64,000 nt of DNA from Alcaligenes sp. SORT26 (GTDB taxonomy: Bacteria; Pseudomonadota; Gammaproteobacteria; Burkholderiales; Burkholderiaceae_B), in contig NZ_CP070975.1 of the NCBI RefSeq assembly GCF_017377875.1, positions 186,001 to 250,000 of the forward strand, in the 5' to 3' direction. The translations under genes and the position numbers were made by a program. A model generated the notes under the pieces. The model had not been told where the DNA came from. It saw only the letters and a list, made by a program, of their open reading frames with translations, and made no database searches. This document shows positions 27,706 to 38,081 of this stretch, piece after piece. The stretch's first letter is position 1; every line of letters starts with the position of its first letter.

Positions 27706-29094
27706 ATGAGCTTCGGACAAGGATTGAGTGGCTTGAACGCCGCCTCCCAAAACCTGGATTCTATCGGCAATAACATCGCCAACTCGGGAACCGTGGGCTA
27801 CAAGGCCTCGACGGTGCAGTTTGCGGACGTCTACGCCAACTCGCGCGTGGGTCTGGGTGTGCAGGTATCGCGTGTCAGCCAGCGTTTTTCGGTCGGTAAC
27901 GTCAGCAACTCGGGCAATATGTTCGACATGGCGATTGACGGCGAAAAAGGCCTGTTCCGTCTGGAGCAAAGCAATGGCGCGGTGCTGTTCTCGCGTAATG
28001 GCCAGTTCTATCCGGACAAGGCCGGTTACCTGATCAATGCGCAAGGGCATTACCTGACGGGTTACGGCGTGGGCGGCAGCCAATTGCAGCGCCTGCAAGT
28101 GCCGTCGGCCAACGTGCCTCCCAAGGCAACCACGGCTCTGGATTTCAAGCCCAACTTGCCTGCGGATGCCGCGGTGATTCCCACCTCCAAGACGCAGCAA
28201 AAAACAGATGCCAATGGCGATCTGGTTTTCAAGCCCAAGCTGGATGCCAACGGCAATCCTGAAATGGCGCCCAAGCTGGACGCCAATGGCGACCCTGTTC
28301 TGGACGGCAGCGGCAATCCTGTCATGGAGCCCGTGATGGAGCCTGATATGGAAACCGTCGCGATCAATACCTTCAATCCCGCAGACAACACCACCTATAG
28401 CAATTCGATGAGCTATTCGGTGTACGACTCGCTGGGTAATAGCCACGAGATCTCCCAGTACTTCGTCAAGCGCCCTGCCAATGCGGCGGGCGAAAGTGTG
28501 TGGGAGGTGTACTACATGGAAGGCAGCAAGCCTTTGTCGCCTGCCAGCGCCACCATGACCTTTAATGGCTCAGGCGTGATGACCAGCCCCAATCCCGCTA
28601 CCGTCAATCTGACCTTGGCGAATCCGGGTGGTAGTGCTTCGCCTGCAGATGATCTGGTGTTTGACGTACGCTACACCGGCACCACGCAGTTCGGTGGCGA
28701 GTTTGCCAAGGGCAAGCCTTACCAGGACGGTTACGCCACGGGTGAGTACGCCAGCATGAGCATCGACAAGGACGGCACCATGGTCGCCGCCTACACCAAC
28801 GGTGTTACTCAGCGTTTGGGTTCTTTGGTTCTGGCCGACTTCAGCAACTTGCAAGGTCTGCGTCCCGTGGGCGGTAATGCCTGGACTGAAACTGGTGAAT
28901 CGGGTCAGCCTATTCTGGGTCGTCCTGGCGAAAACGGTCTGGCCTCGATCAAAGGGCAGGCGGTGGAAGATTCCAACGTGGACATGGGGCAGGAACTGGT
29001 CAATATGATTATTGCCCAGCGTACCTACCAGGCTAATGCCCAGACCATCAAGACGCAGGATCAGGTTCTGCAAACCCTGGTCAACCTGCGTTAA
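27706..29094 (+). CDS. flgE: Flagellar hook protein FlgE
   Basis: 462 residues, about 60 more than enteric FlgE. The N-terminus is SGLNAASQNLDSIGNNIANS and the C-terminus contains VDMGQELVNMIIAQRTYQAN, the paired helices of axial proteins. The middle (D1/D2) holds an Asp-Ala-Asn-Gly repeat at residues 168-205 that accounts for part of the extra length. An AAAGGAA ribosome site precedes the ATG. It is the universal-joint polymer whose length is set by FliK. Confidence 0.97.
   Translation: MSFGQGLSGLNAASQNLDSIGNNIANSGTVGYKASTVQFADVYANSRVGLGVQVSRVSQRFSVGNVSNSGNMFDMAIDGEKGLFRLEQSNGAVLFSRNGQFYPDKAGYLINAQGHYLTGYGVGGSQLQRLQVPSANVPPKATTALDFKPNLPADAAVIPTSKTQQKTDANGDLVFKPKLDANGNPEMAPKLDANGDPVLDGSGNPVMEPVMEPDMETVAINTFNPADNTTYSNSMSYSVYDSLGNSHEISQYFVKRPANAAGESVWEVYYMEGSKPLSPASATMTFNGSGVMTSPNPATVNLTLANPGGSASPADDLVFDVRYTGTTQFGGEFAKGKPYQDGYATGEYASMSIDKDGTMVAAYTNGVTQRLGSLVLADFSNLQGLRPVGGNAWTETGESGQPILGRPGENGLASIKGQAVEDSNVDMGQELVNMIIAQRTYQANAQTIKTQDQVLQTLVNLR
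28207..28320 (+). repeat. 12-residue tandem repeat inside flgE
   Basis: Units begin at 28207, 28243 and 28279 (36-nt period: DANGDLVFKPKL, DANGNPEMAPKL, DANGDPVL), then a shorter degenerate DGSGNPVM at 28303. All are in frame. The repeat falls in the surface-exposed middle domain of the hook protein. Confidence 0.85.
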
Positions 29095-29102
29095 GAGCTG
29101 TC

Positions 29103-29852
29103 ATGGATCGCCTGATTTATACCGCCATGAATGGCGCCCAGCGCACGCTGGAACAGCAAGACGTCATTACCAACAACTTGGCCAACGTCAACACCTCCGG
29201 TTTTCGCCAGCAGTTGGCGTATTACCGGTCCGTGCCGGTGACCAGTGATGTGGGTTCGCAAACTCGTGTGGCCACTGCCACCGTGACGCCGGGCAGCCGT
29301 TTTCAGCCCGGCGCCATGGCCGAAACCGGCAATGCGCTGGATGTGGCCATTGCGGGCGAGGGCTGGTTTGCCGTGCGTGCGCTTGATGGGCAGGAAGCCT
29401 ATACGCGGGCAGGCGATCTGGTCGTGAACGCCCAGAACCAGTTGGTGACACAGGCCGGTTTGCCCGTGCTCAGCACCGATGGGCAAGCCATTGAAATCCC
29501 GGATCGCGGCACGGTCACTTTCTCCAGCGATGGTCAACTGACCGCGCTGGGCGCCGGTGACAATCCGCGCGATATCCAGGTCATGGGCCAGTTGAAGATG
29601 GTCAATCCTCCCGCTGCCGATTTGCTGCGCGGTCAGGATGGTTTGTTCCGCTTGAGTACTGGGGGTGTGGCCCAGCCAGACCCTTCGGTGAGCATGGTCT
29701 CGGGCTTTATTGAGAAAAGCAATGTGAACCCGGCTGAAGCGATGGTGGCCATGATTGCCAACTCCCGTCGCTTTGAAACCCAGATGAAGATCATCCAGGA
29801 TGCCGGTGCACGCGAAGATCGGGCCAACTCTCTCCTTTCATTTAACGGCTAA
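29103..29852 (+). CDS. flgF: Flagellar proximal rod protein FlgF
   Basis: 249 residues. MDRLIYTAMNGAQRTLEQQD and [17 protein letters not shown] mark the FlgF N-terminus. The middle has the FlgF/G core (VAIAGEGWFAVRALDGQEAY) and the C-terminus VNPAEAMVAMIANSRRFETQ. Eight nt after flgE. Confidence 0.96.
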   Translation: MDRLIYTAMNGAQRTLEQQDVITNNLANVNTSGFRQQLAYYRSVPVTSDVGSQTRVATATVTPGSRFQPGAMAETGNALDVAIAGEGWFAVRALDGQEAYTRAGDLVVNAQNQLVTQAGLPVLSTDGQAIEIPDRGTVTFSSDGQLTALGAGDNPRDIQVMGQLKMVNPPAADLLRGQDGLFRLSTGGVAQPDPSVSMVSGFIEKSNVNPAEAMVAMIANSRRFETQMKIIQDAGAREDRANSLLSFNG

Positions 29853-29895
29853 GCCGCGCTGATTGCGCGTGTTTTAGTTCAAGGATTACACACAC

Positions 29896-30681
29896 ATGAT
29901 TCGCTCTCTGTGGATTGCCAAGACTGGTCTGGAAGCTCAGCAGACCAATATGGACGTTATCTCCAATAACTTGGCCAACGTGAACACCGTCGGTTTCAAA
30001 CGGACCCGTGCGTTGTTTGAAGACCTGATGTATCAAACCCTGCGTCAGCCTGGTGCTCAGGTTGGTGCGGCCAACCAGTTGCCTACCGGCTTGCAGATCG
30101 GTACCGGTGTGCGCACCGTGGCAACCGAGCGTATCCATACCCAGGGTGATATGAAGCACACGGGCCACAATATGGATATCGCCATTCAAGGCAGCGGCTT
30201 CCTGCAAGTGGAAATGCCTGACGGCACCTTTGCCTACACTCGTGATGGCAGCTTGCAGCGCGACCAGAATGGTCAGTTGACCACGGCAGGCGGCTACCCC
30301 ATTCAGCCTCCTATCAACATTCCGGACAATGCGCTGGAACTGACCATTGCCCCGGATGGAACCGTGTCGGTGACGCAACCCGGCGCAGCCGGTGCCAGCG
30401 TGGAAGTGGGCCAGTTGCAACTGAGCACCTTCGTGAATCCGGCCGGTCTGCAAAGCAAGGGCGAGAACTTGTACATCGAAACCGATGCATCAGGTGCCGC
30501 CAACTTCCTGCAGCCAGGTATGGATGGCGCGGGTCTGGTCATGCACAAGTACAACGAAACGTCCAACGTGAACGTGGCCGAGGAACTGGTCAATATGATC
30601 AGCACCCAGCGCGCATACGAAATCAACAGCAAGGCCGTTTCAACAGTCGACCAGATGTTGGCTCGCCTGACACAGATGTAA
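29896..30681 (+). CDS. flgG: Flagellar distal rod protein FlgG
   Basis: 261 residues, the usual length. [34 protein letters not shown] and the C-terminal [20 protein letters not shown] are textbook FlgG. It builds the distal rod that passes through the P and L rings. An AAGGA-like site precedes the ATG. Confidence 0.97.
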   Translation: MIRSLWIAKTGLEAQQTNMDVISNNLANVNTVGFKRTRALFEDLMYQTLRQPGAQVGAANQLPTGLQIGTGVRTVATERIHTQGDMKHTGHNMDIAIQGSGFLQVEMPDGTFAYTRDGSLQRDQNGQLTTAGGYPIQPPINIPDNALELTIAPDGTVSVTQPGAAGASVEVGQLQLSTFVNPAGLQSKGENLYIETDASGAANFLQPGMDGAGLVMHKYNETSNVNVAEELVNMISTQRAYEINSKAVSTVDQMLARLTQM

Positions 30682-30700
30682 ATCTAAAGAGATCGTGACA

Positions 30701-31387
30701 ATGTTCCAAGCTCTGATGAGCCGTCTTGCGCTGTGTGCGGTCGTGGCCCTGTCCGGTTGTGCGCTGGTGCCACCTGAAGATGTGGTGACTGGCCCCTTGA
30801 CGGCGGCCCCGCCACCCGCCATTCCCGCTGCGGTCGTGGCCAATGGCTCCATCTACCAACCCTCGGCCTATGGTAGCTATCCGCTGTTTGAAGACAGACG
30901 GCCCCGTAATGTGGGCGACATTGTCACCATCATGATCCAGGAGCGTACCAACGCCGCCAAAAACGTCTCGACCAATACGGATCGGACGGGCAGCGGTGGT
31001 CTGGACTTTACTGGCGTCCCGGCCTTCCTGCCTAACGAAGTGGGCAGCAAGCAGAACTTTGAAGTCTCGGGCTCGAACAAGGCTCAGGGCAAGGGTTCCA
31101 GCCGTGCTGACAATACCTTTAGTGGCACTTTGACCACCACCGTGGTCGGCGTGTTGCCCAACGGGAATTTGCAGGTGGCCGGTGAAAAGCAAATCGCCAT
31201 TAACCGGGGTAGCGAGCATATCCGCTTTTCCGGCGTGGTGGACCCGCGTTCCATTACAGGCAGCAATACCGTGTCCTCCACCCAAGTGGCGGATGCCCGT
31301 ATCGAGTTTCGTAGCAAAGGGGTTATGGACGAAGTCCAGACCATGGGCTGGCTACAGCGTTTCTTCCTGAATATTTCCCCGTTCTGA
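30701..31387 (+). CDS. flgH: Flagellar L-ring lipoprotein FlgH
   Basis: 228 residues with a lipobox ALSGC (Cys20) and a mature beta-rich domain. Motifs include [38 protein letters not shown] and [20 protein letters not shown]. It forms the outer-membrane bushing. ATG 30701 is preferred over GTG 30695, since AAGAGA (30687-30692) is at good spacing. Confidence 0.96.
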   Translation: MFQALMSRLALCAVVALSGCALVPPEDVVTGPLTAAPPPAIPAAVVANGSIYQPSAYGSYPLFEDRRPRNVGDIVTIMIQERTNAAKNVSTNTDRTGSGGLDFTGVPAFLPNEVGSKQNFEVSGSNKAQGKGSSRADNTFSGTLTTTVVGVLPNGNLQVAGEKQIAINRGSEHIRFSGVVDPRSITGSNTVSSTQVADARIEFRSKGVMDEVQTMGWLQRFFLNISPF

Positions 31388-31401
31388 GCCTTTTGCTTGT
31401 T

Positions 31402-32544
31402 ATGGCCTTCTCCATGCGTCGTACTCGTTTTTTCTCTTATCGCCCTGTGTTGCAAGCAGCCTTGCTGGCGGCCGGTCTGTTGCTGGCATCAGCCAGCCAG
31501 GCTGAGCGCATCAAGGATCTGGCATCCATTCAGGGCGTGCGTGACAACCCGTTGATCGGTTACGGCCTGGTCGTCGGGCTGGATGGCAGTGGCGACCAGG
31601 TGCGTCAGGCGCCATTCACCCAGCAAAGTTTGACCAATATGCTGTCCCAGTTAGGGGTGACGATTCCCCAGGGCAGCAATATGCAGCTCAAGAACGTGGC
31701 TGCCGTCATGGTGACGGCGCGTCTGCCTGCCTTTGCCCGTCCCGGCCAATCCGTGGATGTGGTGGTGTCCTCCATGGGGAATGCCAAAAGCCTGCGCGGT
31801 GGCACCTTGTTGATGACGCCGCTGAAAGGGGCGAACGGCCAGGTCTACGCCATTGCCCAAGGCAACTTGCTGGTAGGTGGGGCAGGGGCTGAGGCCGGTG
31901 GTTCCAGTGTGCAAGTCAATCAGTTGAATGGCGGCACGATTCCCAGCGGCGCGACCGTTGAGCAGAGCGTGCCAACCACGTATGCACGAGATGGCGTGAT
32001 CAATCTGGAGATGAATTCCTCAGACTTTGGTTCTGCCCAGAACGTCGTCGCGGCTCTGAACAAGCAGTTTGGTCCTTCTACCGCGACGGCTCTGGATGGC
32101 CGTCTGATTCAGGTGCGCGGTCCCTTGGACCCGCAGGCCCAGACCGCCTTTATTTCCCATGTTGAAAACCTGCAAGTGAACTTGCCGCCAGCACGGGCTC
32201 GTGTGGTGATCAATGCACGTACCGGCTCGGTGGTCATGAACCGCACGGTGACGATTGATGAGGCCGCGATTGCTTACGGCAATCTGTCCGTGGTCATCAG
32301 TCGCCAGCCGCAGGTCAGCCAGCCAGACACACCGTTTGGTGGTGGTCAGACCGTGGTGGCCGATAGCACGCAGATTGAAATGCGCAGTGACAGTGGTTCG
32401 CTGCAACGCGTGAAAACCAGTGCCAATCTGGCCGATGTGGTGCGCGCGCTCAATGCCTTGGGTGCAACCCCTCAAGACTTGTTGTCCATTTTGCAAAACC
32501 TGAAAAGCGCGGGCGCTTTGCGGGCTGATTTGGAGATCATCTAA
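31402..32544 (+). CDS. flgI: Flagellar P-ring protein FlgI
   Basis: 380 residues with a Sec signal (cleavage after about ASQA). The mature start [20 protein letters not shown] is very conserved, followed by [20 protein letters not shown] and [19 protein letters not shown]. It forms the periplasmic ring around the rod, helped by FlgA. Start is ATG 31402 or ATG 31414; neither has a clear ribosome site. The stop overlaps the flgJ start (TAATG). Confidence 0.95.
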   Translation: MAFSMRRTRFFSYRPVLQAALLAAGLLLASASQAERIKDLASIQGVRDNPLIGYGLVVGLDGSGDQVRQAPFTQQSLTNMLSQLGVTIPQGSNMQLKNVAAVMVTARLPAFARPGQSVDVVVSSMGNAKSLRGGTLLMTPLKGANGQVYAIAQGNLLVGGAGAEAGGSSVQVNQLNGGTIPSGATVEQSVPTTYARDGVINLEMNSSDFGSAQNVVAALNKQFGPSTATALDGRLIQVRGPLDPQAQTAFISHVENLQVNLPPARARVVINARTGSVVMNRTVTIDEAAIAYGNLSVVISRQPQVSQPDTPFGGGQTVVADSTQIEMRSDSGSLQRVKTSANLADVVRALNALGATPQDLLSILQNLKSAGALRADLEII

Positions 32545-33509
32545 TGACGGTGCAGTACTTCCCACGTCCGGGCGCCAGTGCGCAGGTGTCGATTTTTGAC
32601 CCTCAGCAACTGGCCCAGTTACGTCGGCAAGCCGGGCAGGACAGCCAGAATCAAAGCACGCAGTTGCAAGTGGCTCGTCAGTTCGAGTCCCTGTTTATTC
32701 AGAATATTTTGAAGCAGGCACGGGCTGCAAATCCTGAAGGTGGCATGTTCGATACGCAGTCTGTGCGTATGGCGCAAAGCCTGGGTGATGAGCAGTTGGC
32801 CATGCAGTTGTCCGACCCCGGTATCGGCTTGGCCAAGGCCTTGCAAGCTCAGATGAGTGGACAGGGTAGCGAGCCTTTTGGTGTCGCATCCCATGACCCG
32901 GAAGCCGCCCGTTCACGTCGTCCTGATCTGCGTTCGCGCATGCCGAATGACCGCTCCATTGATGCTGCTTCGATTGCCGAATTGATCGACAAGCTCAGCA
33001 ACAACAATACGGTTCAGCGCGTGTATTCCTCGATTCAGGGTGCGCCTAACCATATCCGCCAGTTTGTGGACCGCATGAATACGGCGGCCAAAGTGGCGGC
33101 GCAAGACAGTGGCGTTCCCGCCAAGCTGATTTTGAGCCAGGCCGCCCTGGAATCGGGCTGGGGCAAGCGTGAAATCATGCACGCTGACGGCTCTACCAGC
33201 CACAACCTGTTCGGGATCAAGGCCTCGCCATCCTGGAAGGGCAAGACGGTAGACGTGATGACTACCGAGTATCAGAACGGGGTGGCGCGCAAGATGACGC
33301 AAACCTTCCGCGCCTATGACTCCTATGCCGAGTCCTTTGCCGATTATGCAAACCTGATTGGTAATAACAAACGCTATGAAAGCGTAAAACAAGCGAGCTC
33401 GCCCCAGGAGGCGGCACAGCGTATTCAGGATGCGGGTTATGCCACCGACCCTTCCTACGCGAAAAAACTGATCTCCATCATGGCCTACTTTGATGGCGGC
33501 AAGTCTTAA
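32544..33509 (+). CDS. flgJ: Rod-cap muramidase FlgJ
   Basis: 321 residues. The N-terminal rod-capping domain contains QVARQFESLFIQNILKQAR and MAQSLGDEQLAMQLS. A linker is followed by a C-terminal glucosaminidase domain (about 165-320) with catalytic Glu in LSQAALESGWGKRE and HNLFGIKASPSWKGK. It opens the peptidoglycan for the growing rod. Both domains are intact. A 1-nt overlap with flgI indicates coupled translation. Confidence 0.96.
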   Translation: MTVQYFPRPGASAQVSIFDPQQLAQLRRQAGQDSQNQSTQLQVARQFESLFIQNILKQARAANPEGGMFDTQSVRMAQSLGDEQLAMQLSDPGIGLAKALQAQMSGQGSEPFGVASHDPEAARSRRPDLRSRMPNDRSIDAASIAELIDKLSNNNTVQRVYSSIQGAPNHIRQFVDRMNTAAKVAAQDSGVPAKLILSQAALESGWGKREIMHADGSTSHNLFGIKASPSWKGKTVDVMTTEYQNGVARKMTQTFRAYDSYAESFADYANLIGNNKRYESVKQASSPQEAAQRIQDAGYATDPSYAKKLISIMAYFDGGKS

Positions 33510-33524
33510 TTATTAATGCAGGTC

Positions 33525-33551
33525 TAAATATTGCACCAGGGTGGTCGTTAA
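33525..33551 (+). promoter_or_regulatory. Sigma-28 (FliA) promoter of flgKL
   Basis: TAAA (33525-33528), 15 nt, then GTCGTTAA (33544-33551), 6 of 8 matches to GCCGATAA at the exact sigma-28 spacing. It lies 63 nt before flgK, where late-class expression of the hook-filament junction genes is expected. Confidence 0.75.
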
Positions 33552-33614
33552 AAAGCAGCATGTTCATTTTTCGCCTTGGACACTACGGGCCGGGCAGGAC
33601 AGAAAGGATTTGAT

Positions 33615-35330
33615 ATGAATCTCGCCAACCTTGGTATTTCCGGCTTGTTTGCCGCTCAAAAGCGCATGCAGGTGACGGGCCACAATATTAATAATATCGA
33701 TACCGCGGGTTATAACCGCCAATCGGTCCTGGTTGAGACGGCTGGCTCGGTAGGGAGCAGTGGCGGTTACTACGGCCGTGGTGTACAGGTGGTCACCGTA
33801 CAGCGCTCCCACGACAACTTTCTGTATCAGCAACTGGTGCGCTCGCAAACGGCCGGTGCTGCTCTGGTCAGCTACGGCACGGAAATTGCCCAGTTGGACA
33901 ATCTGTTCTCGGACCGCACCGTGGGCATCAGCCCCGCCTTGCAGAATTTCTTCAATGGTCTGGAAGCGGTGGCTTCGCAGCCTGCGGATTCCTCGGCACG
34001 CCAGGAGTTGCTGGGCCGTGCGGAAAGTCTGGCAACCCAGATTCGTGACGCCACGTCCTACATGAACCGCGTCAACGAAAACATCAATACCCAGATTGGC
34101 ACCACCGTTACCCAGATCAACAGCTATCTGGAACGTATTGATAACGTCAATAAACAGATTGTGGCTGCCAAAGGCACCACACCGGGTCATGAGCCTAACG
34201 ATTTGCTGGACCAGCGCGAACAACTGGTGGCCGAACTGGGCCAATTGGTTGACGTGCGTACCGTCGAGCAGGATGGCCGACTGAGCGTCACCACCGTAGG
34301 CGGCCAGATGCTGCTGGGTGGCGGAAATGTTTACCCCTTGCACGCGGTGCGTTCGGCAGAAAACCCCGAGCGTATGGTGGTTGGTTTTACCTCCGCCTTG
34401 AACGTGGACGGCAAGATGGTCGTGTCCGAGTTCCGCGAAGGAACGGTTAAAGGCGGCACCTTGGGTGGCTTGTTGCAGTTCCGCCAGGAAAGTCTGGAAC
34501 CGGCCATCAACAGCCTGGGTCGTCTGGCTGTGGGCTTGGCCCACGCGGTGAACGATATTCACCGCCAAGGCGTGGACTTGAAAGGTGAGCCTGGTAAAGA
34601 CCTGTTCAGCGTCAGCGGTCCCAAAGTTCTGGCCAATGGCAATAACCCGGTCAGCAGCGGTGTTCCTGGTGTGTCTTTTTACAAAGACCCGATTGATCCG
34701 GCTGACCCCAGCAAAGGCTACACCCAGCCCGTCGACAAGCTGACGGGGGATAACTACCGTATCGAACGTGTGGATGGGCGTTTCCAGTTGCGTAACTTGA
34801 CCAGCAATGACGTCACTGCCTTGAACGGTCCGGACAAGAACGGCGGCATTACGCGTGTGGATGGCCTGGAAATTGATGTGTCCAGCCTGAAAACCAAATC
34901 CCAGGATGGTGATTCCTGGTTGCTTCAGCCTACCGTCAATGCAGGCAGCAGCTTGCAGGTGGAAATCAAGCGCCCTCAGGATCTGGCGGCAGCGGATAAA
35001 GATACCGGCACGGCTAACGGCGCGATTGCCCAGAAACTGGCGGACTTGCGTAATACCAAAGTGCTGGCCGATGGCTCTTTGAGCCTGAACGACTCTTTTG
35101 GCCAGATCGTGAACCGTATTGCCGTGCAAACGCAGCAAAACGGGACGGCAGCCAAAGCGCAACTGAAACTGATCGAGCAGAACTACGCTGCCCAGCAATC
35201 CCTGTCCGGTGTGAACAAGGACGAGGAATACATCATGCTCCAGCGTTTTCAGGAGCAGTACCAGGCCGCTGCCCGCCTGATTGATGTCAGCTCGCAGATG
35301 TTTGACACCCTGTTGGGCCTTCGTAGTTAA
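33615..35330 (+). CDS. flgK: Hook-filament junction protein 1, FlgK
   Basis: 571 residues. The N-terminus NLGISGLFAAQKRMQVTGHN, then NINNIDTAGYNRQSV, is the FlgK form of the axial motif. The C-terminus SGVNKDEEYIMLQRFQEQYQ and AAARLIDVSSQMFDTLL packs against it. ATG 33615 has AAAGGA seven nt before; the frame is open slightly further upstream. Exported with FlgN help; first hook-associated protein. Confidence 0.97.
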   Translation: MNLANLGISGLFAAQKRMQVTGHNINNIDTAGYNRQSVLVETAGSVGSSGGYYGRGVQVVTVQRSHDNFLYQQLVRSQTAGAALVSYGTEIAQLDNLFSDRTVGISPALQNFFNGLEAVASQPADSSARQELLGRAESLATQIRDATSYMNRVNENINTQIGTTVTQINSYLERIDNVNKQIVAAKGTTPGHEPNDLLDQREQLVAELGQLVDVRTVEQDGRLSVTTVGGQMLLGGGNVYPLHAVRSAENPERMVVGFTSALNVDGKMVVSEFREGTVKGGTLGGLLQFRQESLEPAINSLGRLAVGLAHAVNDIHRQGVDLKGEPGKDLFSVSGPKVLANGNNPVSSGVPGVSFYKDPIDPADPSKGYTQPVDKLTGDNYRIERVDGRFQLRNLTSNDVTALNGPDKNGGITRVDGLEIDVSSLKTKSQDGDSWLLQPTVNAGSSLQVEIKRPQDLAAADKDTGTANGAIAQKLADLRNTKVLADGSLSLNDSFGQIVNRIAVQTQQNGTAAKAQLKLIEQNYAAQQSLSGVNKDEEYIMLQRFQEQYQAAARLIDVSSQMFDTLLGLRS

Positions 35331-35365
35331 GTACGGCTCTTTAGTCTTGAAATTGGAACCTTGCT

Positions 35366-36583
35366 ATGCGTATTAGTTCTTCTCTTTTCTTTCAGACGGG
35401 CCTGAACTCGATCAACAAGCAGCAGTCCGATCTGATGCGTGTGTTTCAGCAGATGAGCACGCAACAACGGATGATCACGCCCTCGGATGACCCTTTGGCC
35501 TCCGCGCAGACCATTAACCTGGCGCAAGCTCAGGCCATGGACAAGCGCTACGGTGAAAACCGTGAAGTGGCCATGCGTTCTCTGGGTGAAGAAGAAAACT
35601 TGTTGAATGCCGTCAACTTGCAGTTGCAGGGCATTCAGACCCGTTTGGTAGAAGCATCGACCGGCACCATGTCTGATGCTGATCGCAGCACCTTGGCAAC
35701 GGTGATGGAAAGTGCCTTGGAGACCTTGTTCGGTTTTGCCAATACCAAGGATGGCTCGGGCCAGTATTTGTTCTCCGGTGCCAAAGGCTCTACCCAGGCT
35801 TTCGAGCGTACAGGCAATACCTTTTCCTACACCGGCGATACGAATGGCCGCGATATTCAGGTGGACCAGACCCGTCAGATGGATTCGGCGGATCATGGCC
35901 GTGACATTTTTGAGCGTGCCAATCCCGGTTCCACCGCCTACTTCACGCAGGCCAATGGTAATACGGGTTCGGCGGTCGTCAGCGCCCCTAACGGAAACTC
36001 TTCCCTGCCAGGTGCAGAAGCCAATTACACCATTCGCTTTACCTCGGAGACCGAGTACGACATCGAGGTTAACGGTGCGGTGGTCAGTCAGGGCGTGCTG
36101 GATGAAAATGAGCGTCAGCGCATCAGCTTGCCAGGTGGCGTCAGTGTTCAGATTGAAGGCAAGCCTGCCGTAGGCGACAGTTTCGAGGTCAGCTCGGTGG
36201 ATAGCACCAGCTCGGGCGACATGAATATGTTCAACACCTTGCAAACGGTGGTCGAGGCGCTGCGCAAGCCCATTAGCGGAGATCCGGCTGCCCAGGCCGA
36301 GTTCCGCAACGTCATGAACTCGGCCATGCAGCGTATTGGCGAGAACTTTGACAACGTGCAGACGGTGATTTCCTCGGTCGGTACACGCATGAACGAGATT
36401 GATGCCTTGAGCGCCAACGGGACGGCACGAGCACTGAGTTACACCAATGAGCTGTCGCGACTGGAAGATCTGAATCCCTTTGATGCGTCCACCCAGTTGC
36501 AGTTGCGCAAGGCGGCTCTGGAAATGTCAGCCCTGGCGTTCCAGACCATTCAGAGCATGAGCTTGTTCAATATGAATCGCTAG
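35366..36583 (+). CDS. flgL: Hook-filament junction protein 3, FlgL
   Basis: 405 residues, flagellin-like ends. N-terminal MRISSSLFFQTGLNSINKQQ and the C-terminal helix LRKAALEMSALAFQTIQSMS are characteristic. The internal region (about 160-290) is longer than in enteric FlgL (about 317 aa). It links FlgK to flagellin. Thirty-five nt after flgK, same transcript. Confidence 0.95.
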   Translation: MRISSSLFFQTGLNSINKQQSDLMRVFQQMSTQQRMITPSDDPLASAQTINLAQAQAMDKRYGENREVAMRSLGEEENLLNAVNLQLQGIQTRLVEASTGTMSDADRSTLATVMESALETLFGFANTKDGSGQYLFSGAKGSTQAFERTGNTFSYTGDTNGRDIQVDQTRQMDSADHGRDIFERANPGSTAYFTQANGNTGSAVVSAPNGNSSLPGAEANYTIRFTSETEYDIEVNGAVVSQGVLDENERQRISLPGGVSVQIEGKPAVGDSFEVSSVDSTSSGDMNMFNTLQTVVEALRKPISGDPAAQAEFRNVMNSAMQRIGENFDNVQTVISSVGTRMNEIDALSANGTARALSYTNELSRLEDLNPFDASTQLQLRKAALEMSALAFQTIQSMSLFNMNR

Positions 36584-36653
36584 GATTGAGCTCCTTTTTT
36601 TTTGGGTGGTTTTTCCTTAATCGGCAGTCAAGCACCACGTGCAGGAATCTTCT

Positions 36654-38081
36654 ATGCTTTTTAAGAATTTGAGTCTGAAGGTCGGCATGACCTTTTGTAT
36701 TGCTGCTCTGATGGCATTGACCGTTGCCATGGCAGGCTGGGCGCTGTATTACTTTCACGGCTTGCTCGCGCTGGGCTCGGGTGACAAGGTCATGCGCACC
36801 TTGCAGGAGCAGCAGAGCACGTTCAATATCGTGTTGACGGTGGTGCTGGTTCTGGCGGTGTTGTTGGGTCTGGCTGCCATCAGCTATTTTTTCCGTCGTG
36901 TGGTGCGTCCCCTGGGCGACTTTGCCGCTTACTTTGATGCCATTGCCAAAGGCGACCTGACACAACGTATCCGCGTCTTGACGGCCAATGAGATCGGCGA
37001 GTTGTTCGAGTCTCTGGGCCGCATGCAGGAATCCCTGGTCAAGACCACCACCACGGTGCGTCTGGGCCTGGAAGAGATCCACGCCGGTGCTCAGGAAATT
37101 GCTCAGGGCAATACCAATATCAGCAGCCGCACAGAAGAGCAGGCCGCTTCCTTGCAGCAGACCGCTGCCAGCATGGAACAACTGGCGGGTACTGTGCGCC
37201 AGAACGCTGACAACGCCCAGCAAGCCAACCAGTTGGCCGCAACCGCCTCGGATGTGGCGCACCGTGGCGGCAGTGCCGTCAATGAAGTGGTGGCGACCAT
37301 GCAAGGCATTTCGGCCAGTTCCAACAAGATTTCCGACATCGTGGGCGTGATCGACAGCATTGCGTTCCAGACCAATATTCTGGCACTGAATGCAGCGGTA
37401 GAAGCTGCCCGTGCGGGTGAGCAGGGCAAGGGCTTTGCCGTTGTGGCCGCTGAAGTGCGAGCCCTGGCGCAGCGTAGTGCGCAGGCTGCCCGTGAAATTA
37501 CTGGCTTGATCGAAGACTCGGTACGCAAAGTTACGGAAGGCTCTTCGCAGGTGGAACGAGCCGGTGCCACCATGCAGGAAATTGTGGACTCCGTGCGCCG
37601 CGTGACCGACATCATGGGTGAGATTACCGCTGCCACCATTGAACAGTCCTCCGGGATTGATCAGGTGAACCGTGCCGTCTCTCAAATGGATGAAACCACG
37701 CAGTACAACGCCCGTTTGGTGGAGCAGGCGGCTCTGGCATCCTCCGGCCTGAGCGAACAGGTCACCAAGGTTAATCAGGCTATTGGCTTTTTCCGCTCGC
37801 CCGGTACGGAAGTGATTGATGTCAGCGCCCGCCGTGTGGCGAACCGCCGCAGTGCCGCTGCCACATCGTCCGAGTCCGAACAGCGTCGCAGTCCTTCCTT
37901 GAAAGGCAGCGCATCGGCGGCCAAGCCAGGCAGTGCGACCAAAGGTTTGTCGGCGCCTGCCAAGGCCGCACCAGCAGCCAAAGCCTCGGCGGCTCAAGAC
38001 GATAGTCAGCGTCTGTTGCGCCCCGATTTGAGCGGCAAGCAAAACAGCGCGTCCTCGGACGATGATTGGGAGGAGTTTTAA
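36654..38081 (+). CDS. MCP with almost no periplasmic domain and a CheR-tether C-terminus
   Basis: 475 residues. TM1 (about 10-33) and TM2 (about 58-80) are separated by only about 24 residues, so there is no room for a normal ligand domain. HAMP ([20 protein letters not shown]) and a full signalling domain follow ([20 protein letters not shown]). After an Ala/Ser/Lys-rich linker the protein ends DDDWEEF, fitting the xWxxF pentapeptide that docks CheR/CheB in enteric Tar/Tsr. ATG 36654 has AGGA seven nt before. It may sense membrane state or work with the overlapping lipoprotein gene (inference). Confidence 0.9.
   Translation: MLFKNLSLKVGMTFCIAALMALTVAMAGWALYYFHGLLALGSGDKVMRTLQEQQSTFNIVLTVVLVLAVLLGLAAISYFFRRVVRPLGDFAAYFDAIAKGDLTQRIRVLTANEIGELFESLGRMQESLVKTTTTVRLGLEEIHAGAQEIAQGNTNISSRTEEQAASLQQTAASMEQLAGTVRQNADNAQQANQLAATASDVAHRGGSAVNEVVATMQGISASSNKISDIVGVIDSIAFQTNILALNAAVEAARAGEQGKGFAVVAAEVRALAQRSAQAAREITGLIEDSVRKVTEGSSQVERAGATMQEIVDSVRRVTDIMGEITAATIEQSSGIDQVNRAVSQMDETTQYNARLVEQAALASSGLSEQVTKVNQAIGFFRSPGTEVIDVSARRVANRRSAAATSSESEQRRSPSLKGSASAAKPGSATKGLSAPAKAAPAAKASAAQDDSQRLLRPDLSGKQNSASSDDDWEEF

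Noticed and set aside
33564-35198. Minus-strand open frame of 544 codons over flgK
   Set aside because: Antisense shadow of flgK; no ribosome site or family.
36567-38042. Minus-strand open frame of 491 codons over the second MCP
   Set aside because: Antisense to an intact MCP; low-complexity translation.
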